Source: RGIG3009 sp045601465 (GTDB lineage Bacteria; Bacillota; Clostridia; Oscillospirales; Acutalibacteraceae). From it: a stretch of DNA of 41,675 nt. The notes under the pieces are model-generated. The model saw only the letters and a program-made list of their open reading frames with translations. It did no database searches and had not been told where the DNA came from. The translations under genes and the position numbers were made by a program. The stretch's first letter is position 1. Each line of letters opens with the position of its first letter. Positions 15,234 to 22,924 of this stretch are shown piece after piece. The stretch spans positions 1 to 41,675 of the forward strand of contig JAZRZU010000084.1 of assembly GCA_045601465.1 (NCBI GenBank), read 5' to 3'.

Positions 15234-15929
15234 TCAGAGAATATTTTTTATTTCCAGTAAGGATGTTACCTGATAATTCAGATTCATTCCGGTTATGATT
15301 GTTTTTTGGTTAGGATTATAGAAACACGTTTGCATTCCAAAACAAAGCCCGCCCGCCATATCGGAGGATAACGAATCTCCAATTATCATGATTTCGCCAG
15401 GCTGAATATTTTGTTCTAATCTACAATTCAAACGTTCTACACACGCATTAAAAAATTTTTCAGAAGGCTTTGAGCTTCCAATTTCTTCCGAGACAAACAA
15501 ATCGAAAAAATATGGCAGCATTCCGCTTAGTTTAAGCCTGTTTACTTGTTGCAGATAGAGGCCATTACTGGCAACGCAAAGCGTATATTTTCCGTGAAGA
15601 TATTTTAATAACTCCATTGCACCCTCCACAGGAATTGCGCTTTCAAATAAACAAGCCCGGAAGTATTTTTCAAAAGCTTCGCCGTCAGCCGTTATCCCCA
15701 ACTGTTTAAATATCAAGTTCCAGCGTTTCTTTTGCAAGTCTCCCAAACTCATGGTCCCGTTTTCAATTTTTTGCCATAACTCCGTGTTTATTTGATTAAA
15801 TACGTGGAACATGGCGTCTTCATATCTGCCAATTTCAAATTTCTTAAATCCACTTTTCATGGATTCTATGACAAATTTATCAAAGCTCAACAAGGTGTTG
15901 TCAATATCGAACAAAATGACCTTCAACAT
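15234..15929 (-). CDS. YjjG-like HAD-superfamily phosphatase
   Basis: This 231-residue HAD subfamily IA protein is of the YjjG/YfnB type, which dephosphorylates nucleotides or small phosphates. Catalytic motif I is FDIDNTL (nucleophile D8, acid D10), motif II is ASNG (about 119-122), motif III lysine is in SSKPSEKFF, and motif IV is IGDSLSSD. The helical cap lies between about residues 15 and 95. The SD GAGGGA precedes the start, and a promoter is seen upstream on the minus strand. The gene stands alone. It has a more AT-rich base use than its neighbours. The natural substrate is not predictable. Confidence 0.88.
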   Translation of the reverse strand: MLKVILFDIDNTLLSFDKFVIESMKSGFKKFEIGRYEDAMFHVFNQINTELWQKIENGTMSLGDLQKKRWNLIFKQLGITADGEAFEKYFRACLFESAIPVEGAMELLKYLHGKYTLCVASNGLYLQQVNRLKLSGMLPYFFDLFVSEEIGSSKPSEKFFNACVERLNCRLEQNIQPGEIMIIGDSLSSDMAGGLCFGMQTCFYNPNQKTIITGMNLNYQVTSLLEIKNIL

Positions 15930-16002
15930 ATGTTGTCCCTCACAAAATATTTAAAATAATGTACTTTCGAACGTGCGCTTTAATCGGTTCGTTCGTGATT
16001 TC

Positions 16003-16031
16003 AGTATACAATGCTTTTTCGTAAAAATCAA
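16003..16031 (-). promoter_or_regulatory. Promoter of the HAD phosphatase gene
   Basis: On the minus strand TTGATT (16031-16026), 17 nt and TATACT (16008-16003). An inverted CGAACG/CGTTCG pair lies between it and the gene. From 16032 to 16160 I see no feature. Confidence 0.6.
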
Positions 16032-16164
16032 ACACGATGTTCCATAACAGCAGAAACAAACAATAGGTTTTTCATTTTTTAATAAACAGATGAATTATCA
16101 ACACCGCTTTGGAGAGCTGTTGTGATGTCTGAATTGCTGTTCTTGGGAGGTGAGCAATTGGGGG

Positions 16165-16193
16165 TTGCACATTGTGCGGTAATACCGTATAAT
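16165..16193 (+). promoter_or_regulatory. Promoter of cysK
   Basis: TTGCAC (16165-16170), 17 nt, TATAAT (16188-16193). The leader downstream is about 100 nt. Confidence 0.8.
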
Positions 16194-16228
16194 GGATAAT
16201 CAAGAATATATACAGTTGTGATTGTATG

Positions 16229-16262
16229 ATGCCGGTGGTTGCAATCCAAAGCAATGCGGCAT
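16229..16262 (+). other. Leader hairpin of cysK
   Basis: ATGCCG (16229-16234) pairs with CGGCAT (16257-16262), with an inner TTGC/GCAA pair. It lies in the 5' untranslated region, 38 nt before the ATG, without a T tract. It matches no riboswitch I recognise. Confidence 0.4.
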
Positions 16263-16299
16263 ATACTGGGGTAATATTGTATAAAAGGATGCTACGAGT

Positions 16300-17226
16300 A
16301 TGATTTGCAATTCGATTTTAGATGCGATCGGCCATACACCCATGATTCGTTTGCAGCGGATGACCGGTGCGCAAGATGCGGAAATTCTAGTGAAGTTCGA
16401 GGGGCTGAATGTTGGCGGTTCGATTAAGACACGAACAGCACTCAATATGATAAACGAAGCAGAAAAGCAAGGGCTTATCCACGAAGATACGATTATTGTA
16501 GAGCCGACTAGCGGCAATCAAGGAATCGGGTTAGCGCTTGTGGGTGCTGTTAAGGGATTGGCGGTCAAAATCATCATGCCAGATTCGGTCAGCATCGAGC
16601 GGCGGTTGCTGGTAGAACATTACGGCGCCGAAGTGATTCTCATCCATGACGATGGAAACATAGGGCTTTGCATTGAAAAATGTTTGGCATTAGCGTTAAA
16701 AATGCGTGAGGAGAATCCTCGTGTATTTGTGCCGCAACAATTTGAGAATCCCACCAACCCTGAAATTCAGCGAAAGGCGACCGGTGTGGAAATTTTGCAA
16801 CAGGTAGACGGACCGATTGACGGTTTTTGTTCCGGCATCGGTACGGGTGGTACGATTACGGGTATTGGAGAAACGCTGAAAGCCCAAAATCCCAATATGG
16901 TTGTCTGGGCGGTCGAACCGGAAAATGCGGCGATTTTGTCCGGCGGCTCGATTGGCACACACGTGCAAATGGGTATTGGGGACGGTATTATTCCGGATAT
17001 TCTCAATCAGCGTATTATTGATGAGGTTTGTATTGTCAAGGATGAAGAGGCTTTACAAACGGCAAAAGATCTGGCATCCAAAGAGGGTATCTTGTGCGGT
17101 ATCAGTAGTGGAACAAACGTGGCGGCAGCTTTGCGTTTGGCAAAAATGCTTGGCCCTGGCAAACGGGTGGTTACGGTTTTGCCGGATACCGCCGAACGGT
17201 ATTTTTCCACTCCGTTATTTGAATAA
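16300..17226 (+). CDS. cysK: Cysteine synthase (O-acetylserine sulfhydrylase), divergent active-site loop
   Basis: This 308-residue PLP enzyme of the CysK/CBS family makes cysteine from O-acetylserine and sulfide. The Schiff-base lysine lies in NVGGSIKTRTA (about residues 37-47). The substrate loop is TSGNQGIGLA, the phosphate-binding loop GTGGTITGIGE, and the C-terminal SSGTN precedes a helix. The PQQFENPTNP stretch is typical. Family enzymes usually have NPxGSxKDR and TSGNTG, so this protein differs at P, D and T positions. It could be a normal clade variant or prefer another acceptor. The gene has its own promoter and a long leader. Its stop codon coincides with the edge of an inverted-repeat element. 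Confidence 0.9.
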   Translation: MICNSILDAIGHTPMIRLQRMTGAQDAEILVKFEGLNVGGSIKTRTALNMINEAEKQGLIHEDTIIVEPTSGNQGIGLALVGAVKGLAVKIIMPDSVSIERRLLVEHYGAEVILIHDDGNIGLCIEKCLALALKMREENPRVFVPQQFENPTNPEIQRKATGVEILQQVDGPIDGFCSGIGTGGTITGIGETLKAQNPNMVVWAVEPENAAILSGGSIGTHVQMGIGDGIIPDILNQRIIDEVCIVKDEEALQTAKDLASKEGILCGISSGTNVAAALRLAKMLGPGKRVVTVLPDTAERYFSTPLFE

Positions 17227-17269
17227 AAAAGGTTTCGAGCATTCGCCGAGTGTTAATAAGGAAGTATTT

Positions 17270-17374
17270 GTTTCTCGGGGCAAAATCCTCTGTCTAATCG
17301 CCAAAAGCCTCGCAAGGCGCCAGCCTTGCTGCATTTTTGGCTTCAACACAAAGAATTTTGCCTCCCTACGAAAC
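17270..17374. repeat. Nested long hairpin inside the inverted-repeat element
   Basis: Four complementary blocks nest around a GCCA loop: GTTTC (17270-17274) with GAAAC (17370-17374), GCAAAAT (17280) with ATTTTGC (17355), GCCAAAA (17300) with TTTTGGC (17335), and GCAAGGC (17312-17318) with GCCTTGC (17323-17329). Confidence 0.65.
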
Positions 17375-17418
17375 TGCAAAGCACTTTAAAAATCGAAATT
17401 TTGGATACAAGAAACAGA

Positions 17419-17457
17419 AAAACCCACCGATAATGCTGTCGCATATCGGTGGGTTTT
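17419..17457. terminator. Bidirectional terminator between cysK and the antiporter gene
   Basis: A 14-bp stem AAAACCCACCGATA (17419-17432) with its complement (17444-17457) has an inner TGC/GCA pair. A and T runs on opposite sides let it serve both convergent genes. Confidence 0.8.
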
Positions 17458-17552
17458 GACACATTGTTGCGCCAAAAGATCGCTTTTTAAAGAAAAACTA
17501 CCTTATAAACGCTCGGCGTTCTCGAAACCTTTTTATATGGTTGAGGTCGTTA

Positions 17553-18845
17553 TTACACACGATCGGGGTTGATTTTTTTGGCAGATCGACGATGTTCCGG
17601 TATGATTTCGCCGGCTTTGGTAAGTGCCATTTTGGTGAGATAGGGGCCGACCAATTCATAAACTAATACAGCAAATAAGATGATATTGCGTATCAACGTG
17701 CCTTGCTCTTTGCCGAGCTGCATGGCGGTGACCGACATGCCCAGTGCTACACCGGCTTGGGGAAGAAGGGTAATGCCTAAGTATTTGACAATCTCTTCGT
17801 CACAGCCACAGGCTTTGGCGCTGATGGCGCTTCCCGCCAATTTGCCCAAGGAACGGAACAGGATAAATAAAATGCCGATGCCGACAATGGAGAGTTGCGA
17901 GAATACTGACAATTCCAGTTCGGCGCCGCTGATGACAAAAAACAAAATGAATAGCGGTGTGGTCCAACGGTCGACACGGTCCATCAATTCCTCAGAAGAT
18001 TCACAAATGTTACAAAATACCGTTCCCAGCATCATACAGGCGAGAAGCGGAGAGGTGCTAAGCGTGATGGGGCCGATCGGAATATGAATCATGGTAATGG
18101 CGACGGTTAAGATCACATACATGACCGACACGGATAAGCGCTTGCTGCGGGAATGGAAATGCTTTTCGGTTTCGGAAAAGATCACACCGATGACAGCACC
18201 GAGGAGTAACGAGGCGACAATCTCAATTAGCGGGTTGACCAAGATGGTAAAGATATCAATGTGACCGCTGACCATACCTTTTGCAACGCCGAACGATACG
18301 GCAAACACGATCAAGCCCACCGCATCGTCTAATGCGACAACCGGTAAGAGAATATCGGTTACTTTTCCTTTTGCTTTATACTGGCGAACTACCATGAGTG
18401 TAGCGGCGGGCGCTGTGGCTGTGGCGACGGCACCGAGTGTGATGGCGACGCTCATGGGGAGGACTTTCTCGCCCAAGATTACGCTGAGGGTACACAACGC
18501 TATATCTACAAACAGCATGGCGACGACTGCTTGTACAATACCGATGACCGTTGCCTGTTTTCCGACTTTTTTTAGTTGGGAAATGCGGAATTCGTTGCCG
18601 ATGGAAAAGGCAATAAAGCCGAGCGCAACGTCGGAAATAACGCCAAAGTGTTCCATGTAGGATAACGAGGTAAATCCCAGACCGGTTACCCCGATAAGAT
18701 TACCGAGATGTCCTAACCCATACGGGCCGATCAGTACGCCGGCGATTAAGTAACCGGTGACGGCAGGCAAGCCGAAAGGTTTTATGATACGTGTAAATAA
18801 CAACCCGGCAAACAACGCAATTGCAATACTAAATAAAATATCCAT
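17553..18845 (-). CDS. Monovalent cation:proton antiporter (CPA family)
   Basis: This 430-residue integral membrane protein has about 12 helices and the Na+/H+ exchanger fold. The helix-break motif is ATATAPAATLMV (about residues 141-152) and the ion-binding aspartate pair is in VALDDAVGLIVF, as in electrogenic members. The N-terminus LPAVTGYLIAGVLIGPYGLG is a family signature. There is no TrkA-N domain, so it is a short CPA-type transporter. It probably exchanges Na+ or K+ for protons in pH and salt balance. It has its own promoter and stands alone, convergent with cysK. Ion specificity is unknown. Confidence 0.88.
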   Translation of the reverse strand: MDILFSIAIALFAGLLFTRIIKPFGLPAVTGYLIAGVLIGPYGLGHLGNLIGVTGLGFTSLSYMEHFGVISDVALGFIAFSIGNEFRISQLKKVGKQATVIGIVQAVVAMLFVDIALCTLSVILGEKVLPMSVAITLGAVATATAPAATLMVVRQYKAKGKVTDILLPVVALDDAVGLIVFAVSFGVAKGMVSGHIDIFTILVNPLIEIVASLLLGAVIGVIFSETEKHFHSRSKRLSVSVMYVILTVAITMIHIPIGPITLSTSPLLACMMLGTVFCNICESSEELMDRVDRWTTPLFILFFVISGAELELSVFSQLSIVGIGILFILFRSLGKLAGSAISAKACGCDEEIVKYLGITLLPQAGVALGMSVTAMQLGKEQGTLIRNIILFAVLVYELVGPYLTKMALTKAGEIIPEHRRSAKKINPDRV

Positions 18846-18871
18846 GTTGACCCTTCTTTCTTAGCGTACTT

Positions 18872-18900
18872 ATTCTATGCTTATCAAGGGCTAATGTCAA
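18872..18900 (-). promoter_or_regulatory. Promoter of the antiporter gene
   Basis: On the minus strand TTGACA (18900-18895), 17 nt, TAGAAT (18877-18872). The predicted start is about 20 nt before the ATG. Confidence 0.8.
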
Positions 18901-18953
18901 TAGATATTTTCTCTTTATATAGAAAAGAATATATAAACCGATAATATATGATA

Positions 18954-18988
18954 AAACACCCCGCTATGAGGTTCATAGCGGGGTGTTT
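18954..18988 (-). terminator. Terminator of the hydrolase-murF-ddl operon
   Basis: A 16-bp stem AAACACCCCGCTATGA (18954-18969) with its complement (18973-18988), loop of three, starts 3 nt after the ddl stop. On the minus strand it runs into TTTT. Confidence 0.85.
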
Positions 18989-18990
18989 AC

Positions 18991-20175
18991 TTACAGTTTG
19001 CTACCCTTTGCGCCGCCCAGGGATACGGCGGAAAGTATGTTGGTATCGTAACTGAATGTTAAAGCGGAACGTTCACGTTGCCGTTTAAATGCAATATCGA
19101 TCAACTCATCCAGCATTTTATCGAACGGTACGCCGGAGGCTTCCCACAAATAAAACGAGAGCGAACCCGGAATGGTGTTGATCTCATTCACCCACAATTC
19201 GCCGGTTTCGGGATTGTTAAGGAAGTCAATACGGGCAACACCGGTACAGCCGAGTGTGCGGAAGGTTTTGACGGCTAGTTCCTGTATTGTTTTTGTCATA
19301 TCTTCCGGAATATCGGCAGGGCAGCGACGTTTTAAATCCGACATGCCGCTGGATTTGGTTCCCTTTTCGCCGCTGAGGTATTTGTCACGGAAGCTAAGGA
19401 TCTCGTCGCTGCCGATGGGTTCTTCACATACCGAGGCACGAGCGACGTCGGGATTGCCGAGTACGGAACAGTTGATTTCCCGTAAGGGGGTGATAGCACG
19501 TTCCACCAATATCTTGGAAGCAAAGCCAAAGGCGTCGTCCAGCGAGGCAAGAAGCTTTTCACGGCAATCGGCACGAGAGATGCCGACCGACGAACCGAGA
19601 TTGACGGGTTTTACGATGACAGGGTATCCGATGCCCGCTTCAATACGGTCAGCAACCGAATCACTATTTTCGGCATATTCTCGTTCCGAGAACGACAAAG
19701 CGGGAAGAACCGGAACACCCACATGGTTCAGCGCTGCTTTCATCAAGTATTTATCCATACCGATGGCGGAGGACATGACGTCACAGGCGGCATAGGGGAC
19801 GTTTAACATTTCAAGCATGCCCATTAAGGTGCCGTCTTCGACATTGGTTCCGTGTACAGCCGGTAAAGCCACTTCAAACGAGTCGACGAGGTTATTACCG
19901 AATTTTTTGGCGGGATAGCGCACCATGTCAACACCGTTTTCGGACGGTACCAACAAAACTTGGGTAGCCGAAGCCAGACAGGTTTTCATGTCACGGTAGG
20001 ACTCGATCTTGCCGAGTGCTTCTCCGGTGTAGAAGCGGTTGTCTTTTGAAATGTAGACAGGGATGGGATCGTATTTGTCACGGTTAAGCGCACAGAAAGC
20101 TTGAATACCGGTGATGATCGACACCTCATGCTCTACACTGCGTCCGCCGAACAGAACAGCAACCTTTGTTTTCAT
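18991..20175 (-). CDS. ddl: D-alanine--D-alanine ligase
   Basis: Ddl joins two D-alanines with ATP for the peptidoglycan stem. The 394-residue protein shows the ATP-grasp fold: LFGGRSVEHEVS at the N-terminus, PAVHGTNVEDGTLMG, GYPVIVKPVNLGSSVGIS (the ATP loop), and the metal site VARIDF...GELWVNEINTIPGS. The omega-loop keeps DKYLSG with the Lys-Tyr pair typical of D-Ala-D-Ala ligases, not the VanA-type depsipeptide ligases (inferred by memory of the family). It is the last gene of an operon with murF, 14 nt upstream, whose product adds this dipeptide to the precursor. A terminator follows. Confidence 0.95.
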   Translation of the reverse strand: MKTKVAVLFGGRSVEHEVSIITGIQAFCALNRDKYDPIPVYISKDNRFYTGEALGKIESYRDMKTCLASATQVLLVPSENGVDMVRYPAKKFGNNLVDSFEVALPAVHGTNVEDGTLMGMLEMLNVPYAACDVMSSAIGMDKYLMKAALNHVGVPVLPALSFSEREYAENSDSVADRIEAGIGYPVIVKPVNLGSSVGISRADCREKLLASLDDAFGFASKILVERAITPLREINCSVLGNPDVARASVCEEPIGSDEILSFRDKYLSGEKGTKSSGMSDLKRRCPADIPEDMTKTIQELAVKTFRTLGCTGVARIDFLNNPETGELWVNEINTIPGSLSFYLWEASGVPFDKMLDELIDIAFKRQRERSALTFSYDTNILSAVSLGGAKGSKL

Positions 20176-20189
20176 GGTTCAAACACCTC

Positions 20190-21734
20190 TCAAAAATTAT
20201 CTGGTAAATCGTTTTCCAACAGTACAATACGGGAACCCTTGACAGGGATTTGCGCCAAGCGATTTAAGCCCTCGGTCAGGGAGGATACTACGAGGATGTT
20301 ATCCTCCGAAAAACCGGCGGACAGCAAGCCTTCTTTTAAGGGCGGCGCTTGTTTTAAGCCGACCAAAACGGCTAAGTCGCAGCAGTCAGCGGCATACGCG
20401 CCGAGTTCACGGTTTAATGTATCTTGCCGTTCGCCAAGCTCTACCATGCCGGGGGTGACCAAAACACGTTGGGCATCGAATAGTCTGAGCACATCTAAGG
20501 CACTGCGGAACCCCGCCGGATTGGCGTTATAGGCATCGTCGATATATCCGTTCGGCAACAGCTGTAAGCGGTGCTCGACCGGGCTTAAACGGCGCACGGC
20601 AGAAACCATTTCTTTTAGCGGAATACCCAGCCGATGGGCGACGGCGTTGCAGCCGGCGAGGTTTTGAATATTATGAGCGCCGAGCAGCTTGGTGGTAAAT
20701 ACTTGTTGTTCACCATGGATTGTGATAGTGAAAGAACAACCGCTGAGGGACACTTTGATATCGCTCACCAGCACTTCGCCGTTTTCCAAACCGTAGAGCA
20801 CGGTCGGGCAAAGCGGTGACTTTTGGGATAATCGGTGGGTGATATACGGGTTATCGCCGCAGGCAAATAACGTACCGTTTTCCGGTAAAGCATCGGCTAA
20901 CTCGAATTTGGTTGCGATGATGGTATCCAACGTTTTGAACGTTTCCAAGTGTTGCTCGCCGATGGAGGTGATCACTCCGTATTGGGGGGATACCAAGTCA
21001 CAGATTTCTTGGATGTCACCGGCATTTTTAGCGCCCATTTCGGCAATGAAGATTTGATGGGACGGGCGCAACCGTTCCCGAATGGTGCGTACAACGCCCA
21101 TGGTGGTGTTGTAGCTTTCGGGGGTCATTAATACGTTATATTTGACGGATAACAGCGCTTGTAAAAACGTTTTGGTACTGGTTTTCCCGTAGCTTCCGGT
21201 GATGCCGATGACGGTTAAGTTGTGATGCATGCGCAGTCGCTTTTTAGCGTCCCGCACATAATGGTTGGCAATGGCTTTCTCAATCGGAAGGTTACAGTAG
21301 TTTGCAACACCTACGATGATAAAAGGAAGAAGGGATAGTACGCAGACAATTCCTAATGCACGAAGATAGGACAGAAAATAGCAGACGGTCAAAACGAGAA
21401 CAGACAGCACAGCCTGGGTAAAAAACAGGCGCTTGACACGGGCTGTGACTACCAACGGCTTTTTGGATTTGCCGGGCAGATTGCAAAGTGCCGTGATCAA
21501 TAAAACGGCAGTACCCACTACATAGCCGTATGGTGTCGGCAAAAACATAGCAGGAATAAGCAGCGCCGGCAACAACCGCCGAACGGTAACGATTCGGTTG
21601 TCGTTTTCCAGACACCATTTCCGATATCGTTCGGGACGGTAGGAGTTTAATTGCAGCATGTGGGTGAAATAGATAGCCTGCACCGCTATATTCAAAAAGG
21701 CACTGATTAACAACGCAAATTTGGCTACGTTCAT
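20190..21734 (-). CDS. murF: MurF-type ligase with N-terminal membrane domain
   Basis: MurF adds D-Ala-D-Ala to UDP-MurNAc-tripeptide. The start at 21734 is chosen because AGGAG at 21741-21746 precedes it and it overlaps the upstream stop as ATGA. Of 514 residues, about the first 148 form four or so hydrophobic helices, which classical MurF lacks. The Mur ligase part follows, with P-loop GITGSYGKTS (177-186), ESYNTTMG, the central IAEMGAKNAGDIQEI, GEQHLETF, and the C-terminal DDAYNANPAGFRSAL. The membrane domain suggests work at the membrane, near MraY. The pairing with ddl supports the MurF role. A related Mur-like ligase of other function cannot be fully excluded. Confidence 0.85.
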   Translation of the reverse strand: MNVAKFALLISAFLNIAVQAIYFTHMLQLNSYRPERYRKWCLENDNRIVTVRRLLPALLIPAMFLPTPYGYVVGTAVLLITALCNLPGKSKKPLVVTARVKRLFFTQAVLSVLVLTVCYFLSYLRALGIVCVLSLLPFIIVGVANYCNLPIEKAIANHYVRDAKKRLRMHHNLTVIGITGSYGKTSTKTFLQALLSVKYNVLMTPESYNTTMGVVRTIRERLRPSHQIFIAEMGAKNAGDIQEICDLVSPQYGVITSIGEQHLETFKTLDTIIATKFELADALPENGTLFACGDNPYITHRLSQKSPLCPTVLYGLENGEVLVSDIKVSLSGCSFTITIHGEQQVFTTKLLGAHNIQNLAGCNAVAHRLGIPLKEMVSAVRRLSPVEHRLQLLPNGYIDDAYNANPAGFRSALDVLRLFDAQRVLVTPGMVELGERQDTLNRELGAYAADCCDLAVLVGLKQAPPLKEGLLSAGFSEDNILVVSSLTEGLNRLAQIPVKGSRIVLLENDLPDNF

Positions 21735-22507
21735 GATGATTCTCCTCGTAAAAAGGAATCCAACACCCGTCGGCATTGTACGATGTTTTCGGCAAAGGCA
21801 AAGTGCCCGCCGTTTAAGATAACTAAGCCTGCATCGGGGATTCGTTGTTCCATTCGTTTGGCATCACGCAAAGGGGTGTCGGTATCGTCCTTTCCCCAAA
21901 TCAACAGGGTAGGCACTCGAACGTGTGGCAACAAGGGGGTGACATCGCTTTTTAGGGCAATCACCATACTCTGCCGCATGAGGGGAGAGGCGGCGCCGTA
22001 GTCGGACGAGCCAAACCGCTTTTGCGCACGTTCCACAGCGTTGGGGAACAAGGAACGGACACCCGGAAGTGTAAAAAGATGTTTGATAGCTTTAAAGGTA
22101 TAAACACGCACGTAATACGAAAGGGAGTGCTTTGCCGGTATGCCGGCGGAGTCCAGTAAAATGGCTTTGCGGATCGTAAGAGGACATTTTGCACGTGCAA
22201 GCAGATGAATCAGAACCCGCCCGCCGTTTGAATGCCCAATACCTACCACTTCGGTGACACCAAGTGCCGCTGTGAAGGCAACAACAAAATCGGCATAGTC
22301 GTTTGGAGAGTAGGGGCGGTCCGGTTCTTCTGAACCGCCGAAACCGGGAAGGTCGGGTACCAATACACGGCAATACGTGGAGAGATGGTCGGTGAGCAGA
22401 TGGTATATACTGCCATCCACGCCCCAACCGTGCAGCAATAGAACGGTTTGCGGGCCGCAGCCCTTATCCAAATAGTGTACACGTTTTCCATTTATTTGTA
22501 TTTCCAT
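21731..22507 (-). CDS. Alpha/beta hydrolase heading the murF-ddl operon
   Basis: The start at 22507 follows GGGAGGTGGG and gives 258 residues. The alpha/beta hydrolase fold is clear: oxyanion loop LLLHGWGVDGS, nucleophile S93 in GHSNGG, acid D207 or D208 in WGKDDTDTP, and H235 in NGGHFAF. It has no signal peptide. Such enzymes are esterases, amidases or peptidases, so the substrate is open. Its four-nt overlap with murF suggests a linked role, perhaps on a cell-wall intermediate, but this is inference from position only. Confidence 0.85.
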   Translation of the reverse strand: MEIQINGKRVHYLDKGCGPQTVLLLHGWGVDGSIYHLLTDHLSTYCRVLVPDLPGFGGSEEPDRPYSPNDYADFVVAFTAALGVTEVVGIGHSNGGRVLIHLLARAKCPLTIRKAILLDSAGIPAKHSLSYYVRVYTFKAIKHLFTLPGVRSLFPNAVERAQKRFGSSDYGAASPLMRQSMVIALKSDVTPLLPHVRVPTLLIWGKDDTDTPLRDAKRMEQRIPDAGLVILNGGHFAFAENIVQCRRVLDSFLRGESS

Positions 22508-22535
22508 TTTCCCACCTCCCTTATATATATGGAAT

Positions 22536-22564
22536 ACCATACCATATTATAGCGAAAAAATCAA
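22536..22564 (-). promoter_or_regulatory. Probable promoter of the hydrolase-murF-ddl operon
   Basis: On the minus strand TTGATT (22564-22559), 17 nt and TATGGT (22541-22536). A perfect TATAAT (22551-22546) lies within the spacer and could be the -10 with a weaker -35. The choice is uncertain. Confidence 0.45.
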
Positions 22565-22611
22565 TGCCGCATCCAAAGTATATGTGAGAAAAACTTTTTT
22601 ATAAAAAAGAC

Positions 22612-22640
22612 TTGACCAATTGCAAAAAGTGTGATAGACT
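22612..22640 (+). promoter_or_regulatory. Promoter of the rpmG-secE-nusG-rplKA cluster
   Basis: TTGACC (22612-22617), 17 nt, TAGACT (22635-22640), preceded by TGTGA. A leader of about 105 nt follows before rpmG, with a weak CGCC/GGCG stem (22672-22693). Confidence 0.75.
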
Positions 22641-22751
22641 GTTTGTACCTCAAAAGGGGTTTATTTTTTTGCGCCGTTTTTTATGGAATGGCGGGTGCCC
22701 CTGAGGGAGGCTCAAAAACCAACTGTTAAGGGAATTATTGGAGGTGCCGTT

Positions 22752-22901
22752 ATGAGAGTGAAAGTGACCTTGGCTTGTAGCGAATGCAAGCAACGCAACT
22801 ACAACACCATGAAGAACAAGAAGAACGATCCGGACAGGCTTGAAATGAACAAGTACTGCCGCTTCTGTCGCAAACACACTGTACACAAAGAAACAAAGTA
22901 A
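22752..22901 (+). CDS. rpmG: 50S ribosomal protein L33, zinc form
   Basis: L33 is a small protein of the large subunit. The 49-residue product has four zinc cysteines, C9 and C12 in CSEC and C36 and C39 in CRFC, and the signature NYNTMKNKKN. The start at 22752 follows GGAGGT (22740-22745); an in-frame ATG at 22683 would add a non-conserved extension and is rejected. It begins the cluster rpmG-secE-nusG, 23 nt before secE, the usual Gram-positive order. Confidence 0.96.
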   Translation: MRVKVTLACSECKQRNYNTMKNKKNDPDRLEMNKYCRFCRKHTVHKETK

Positions 22902-22924
22902 GCAACGGAAGGAGAAACCAAGCG

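Larger units (their letters stand above)
17224..17535. mobile_element. MITE-like element with terminal inverted repeats
   Basis: TAAAAAAGGTTTCGAG at the left edge (17224-17239) matches, with one A deleted, the complement of CTCGAAACCTTTTTA at the right edge (17521-17535). The similarity continues inward for about 45 nt with mismatches. Inside are a long nested hairpin (17270-17374) and a bidirectional terminator. No ORF of its own is present. TA at both ends would suit a TA target site. It fills the 326-nt gap between convergent genes. Confidence 0.55.

Noticed and set aside
16148..16199. Short upstream ORF with GGGAGGTG and TTG start before cysK
   Set aside because: It overlaps the cysK -35/-10 promoter and would encode only 13 residues.
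16901..17389. Open frame overlapping the end of cysK and the inverted-repeat element
   Set aside because: It is in another frame of cysK, with no family resemblance and no SD; the tail merely runs through the element.
22683..22751. N-terminal extension of L33 from an upstream ATG
   Set aside because: The extension is not part of L33, and the SD GGAGGT points to 22752.
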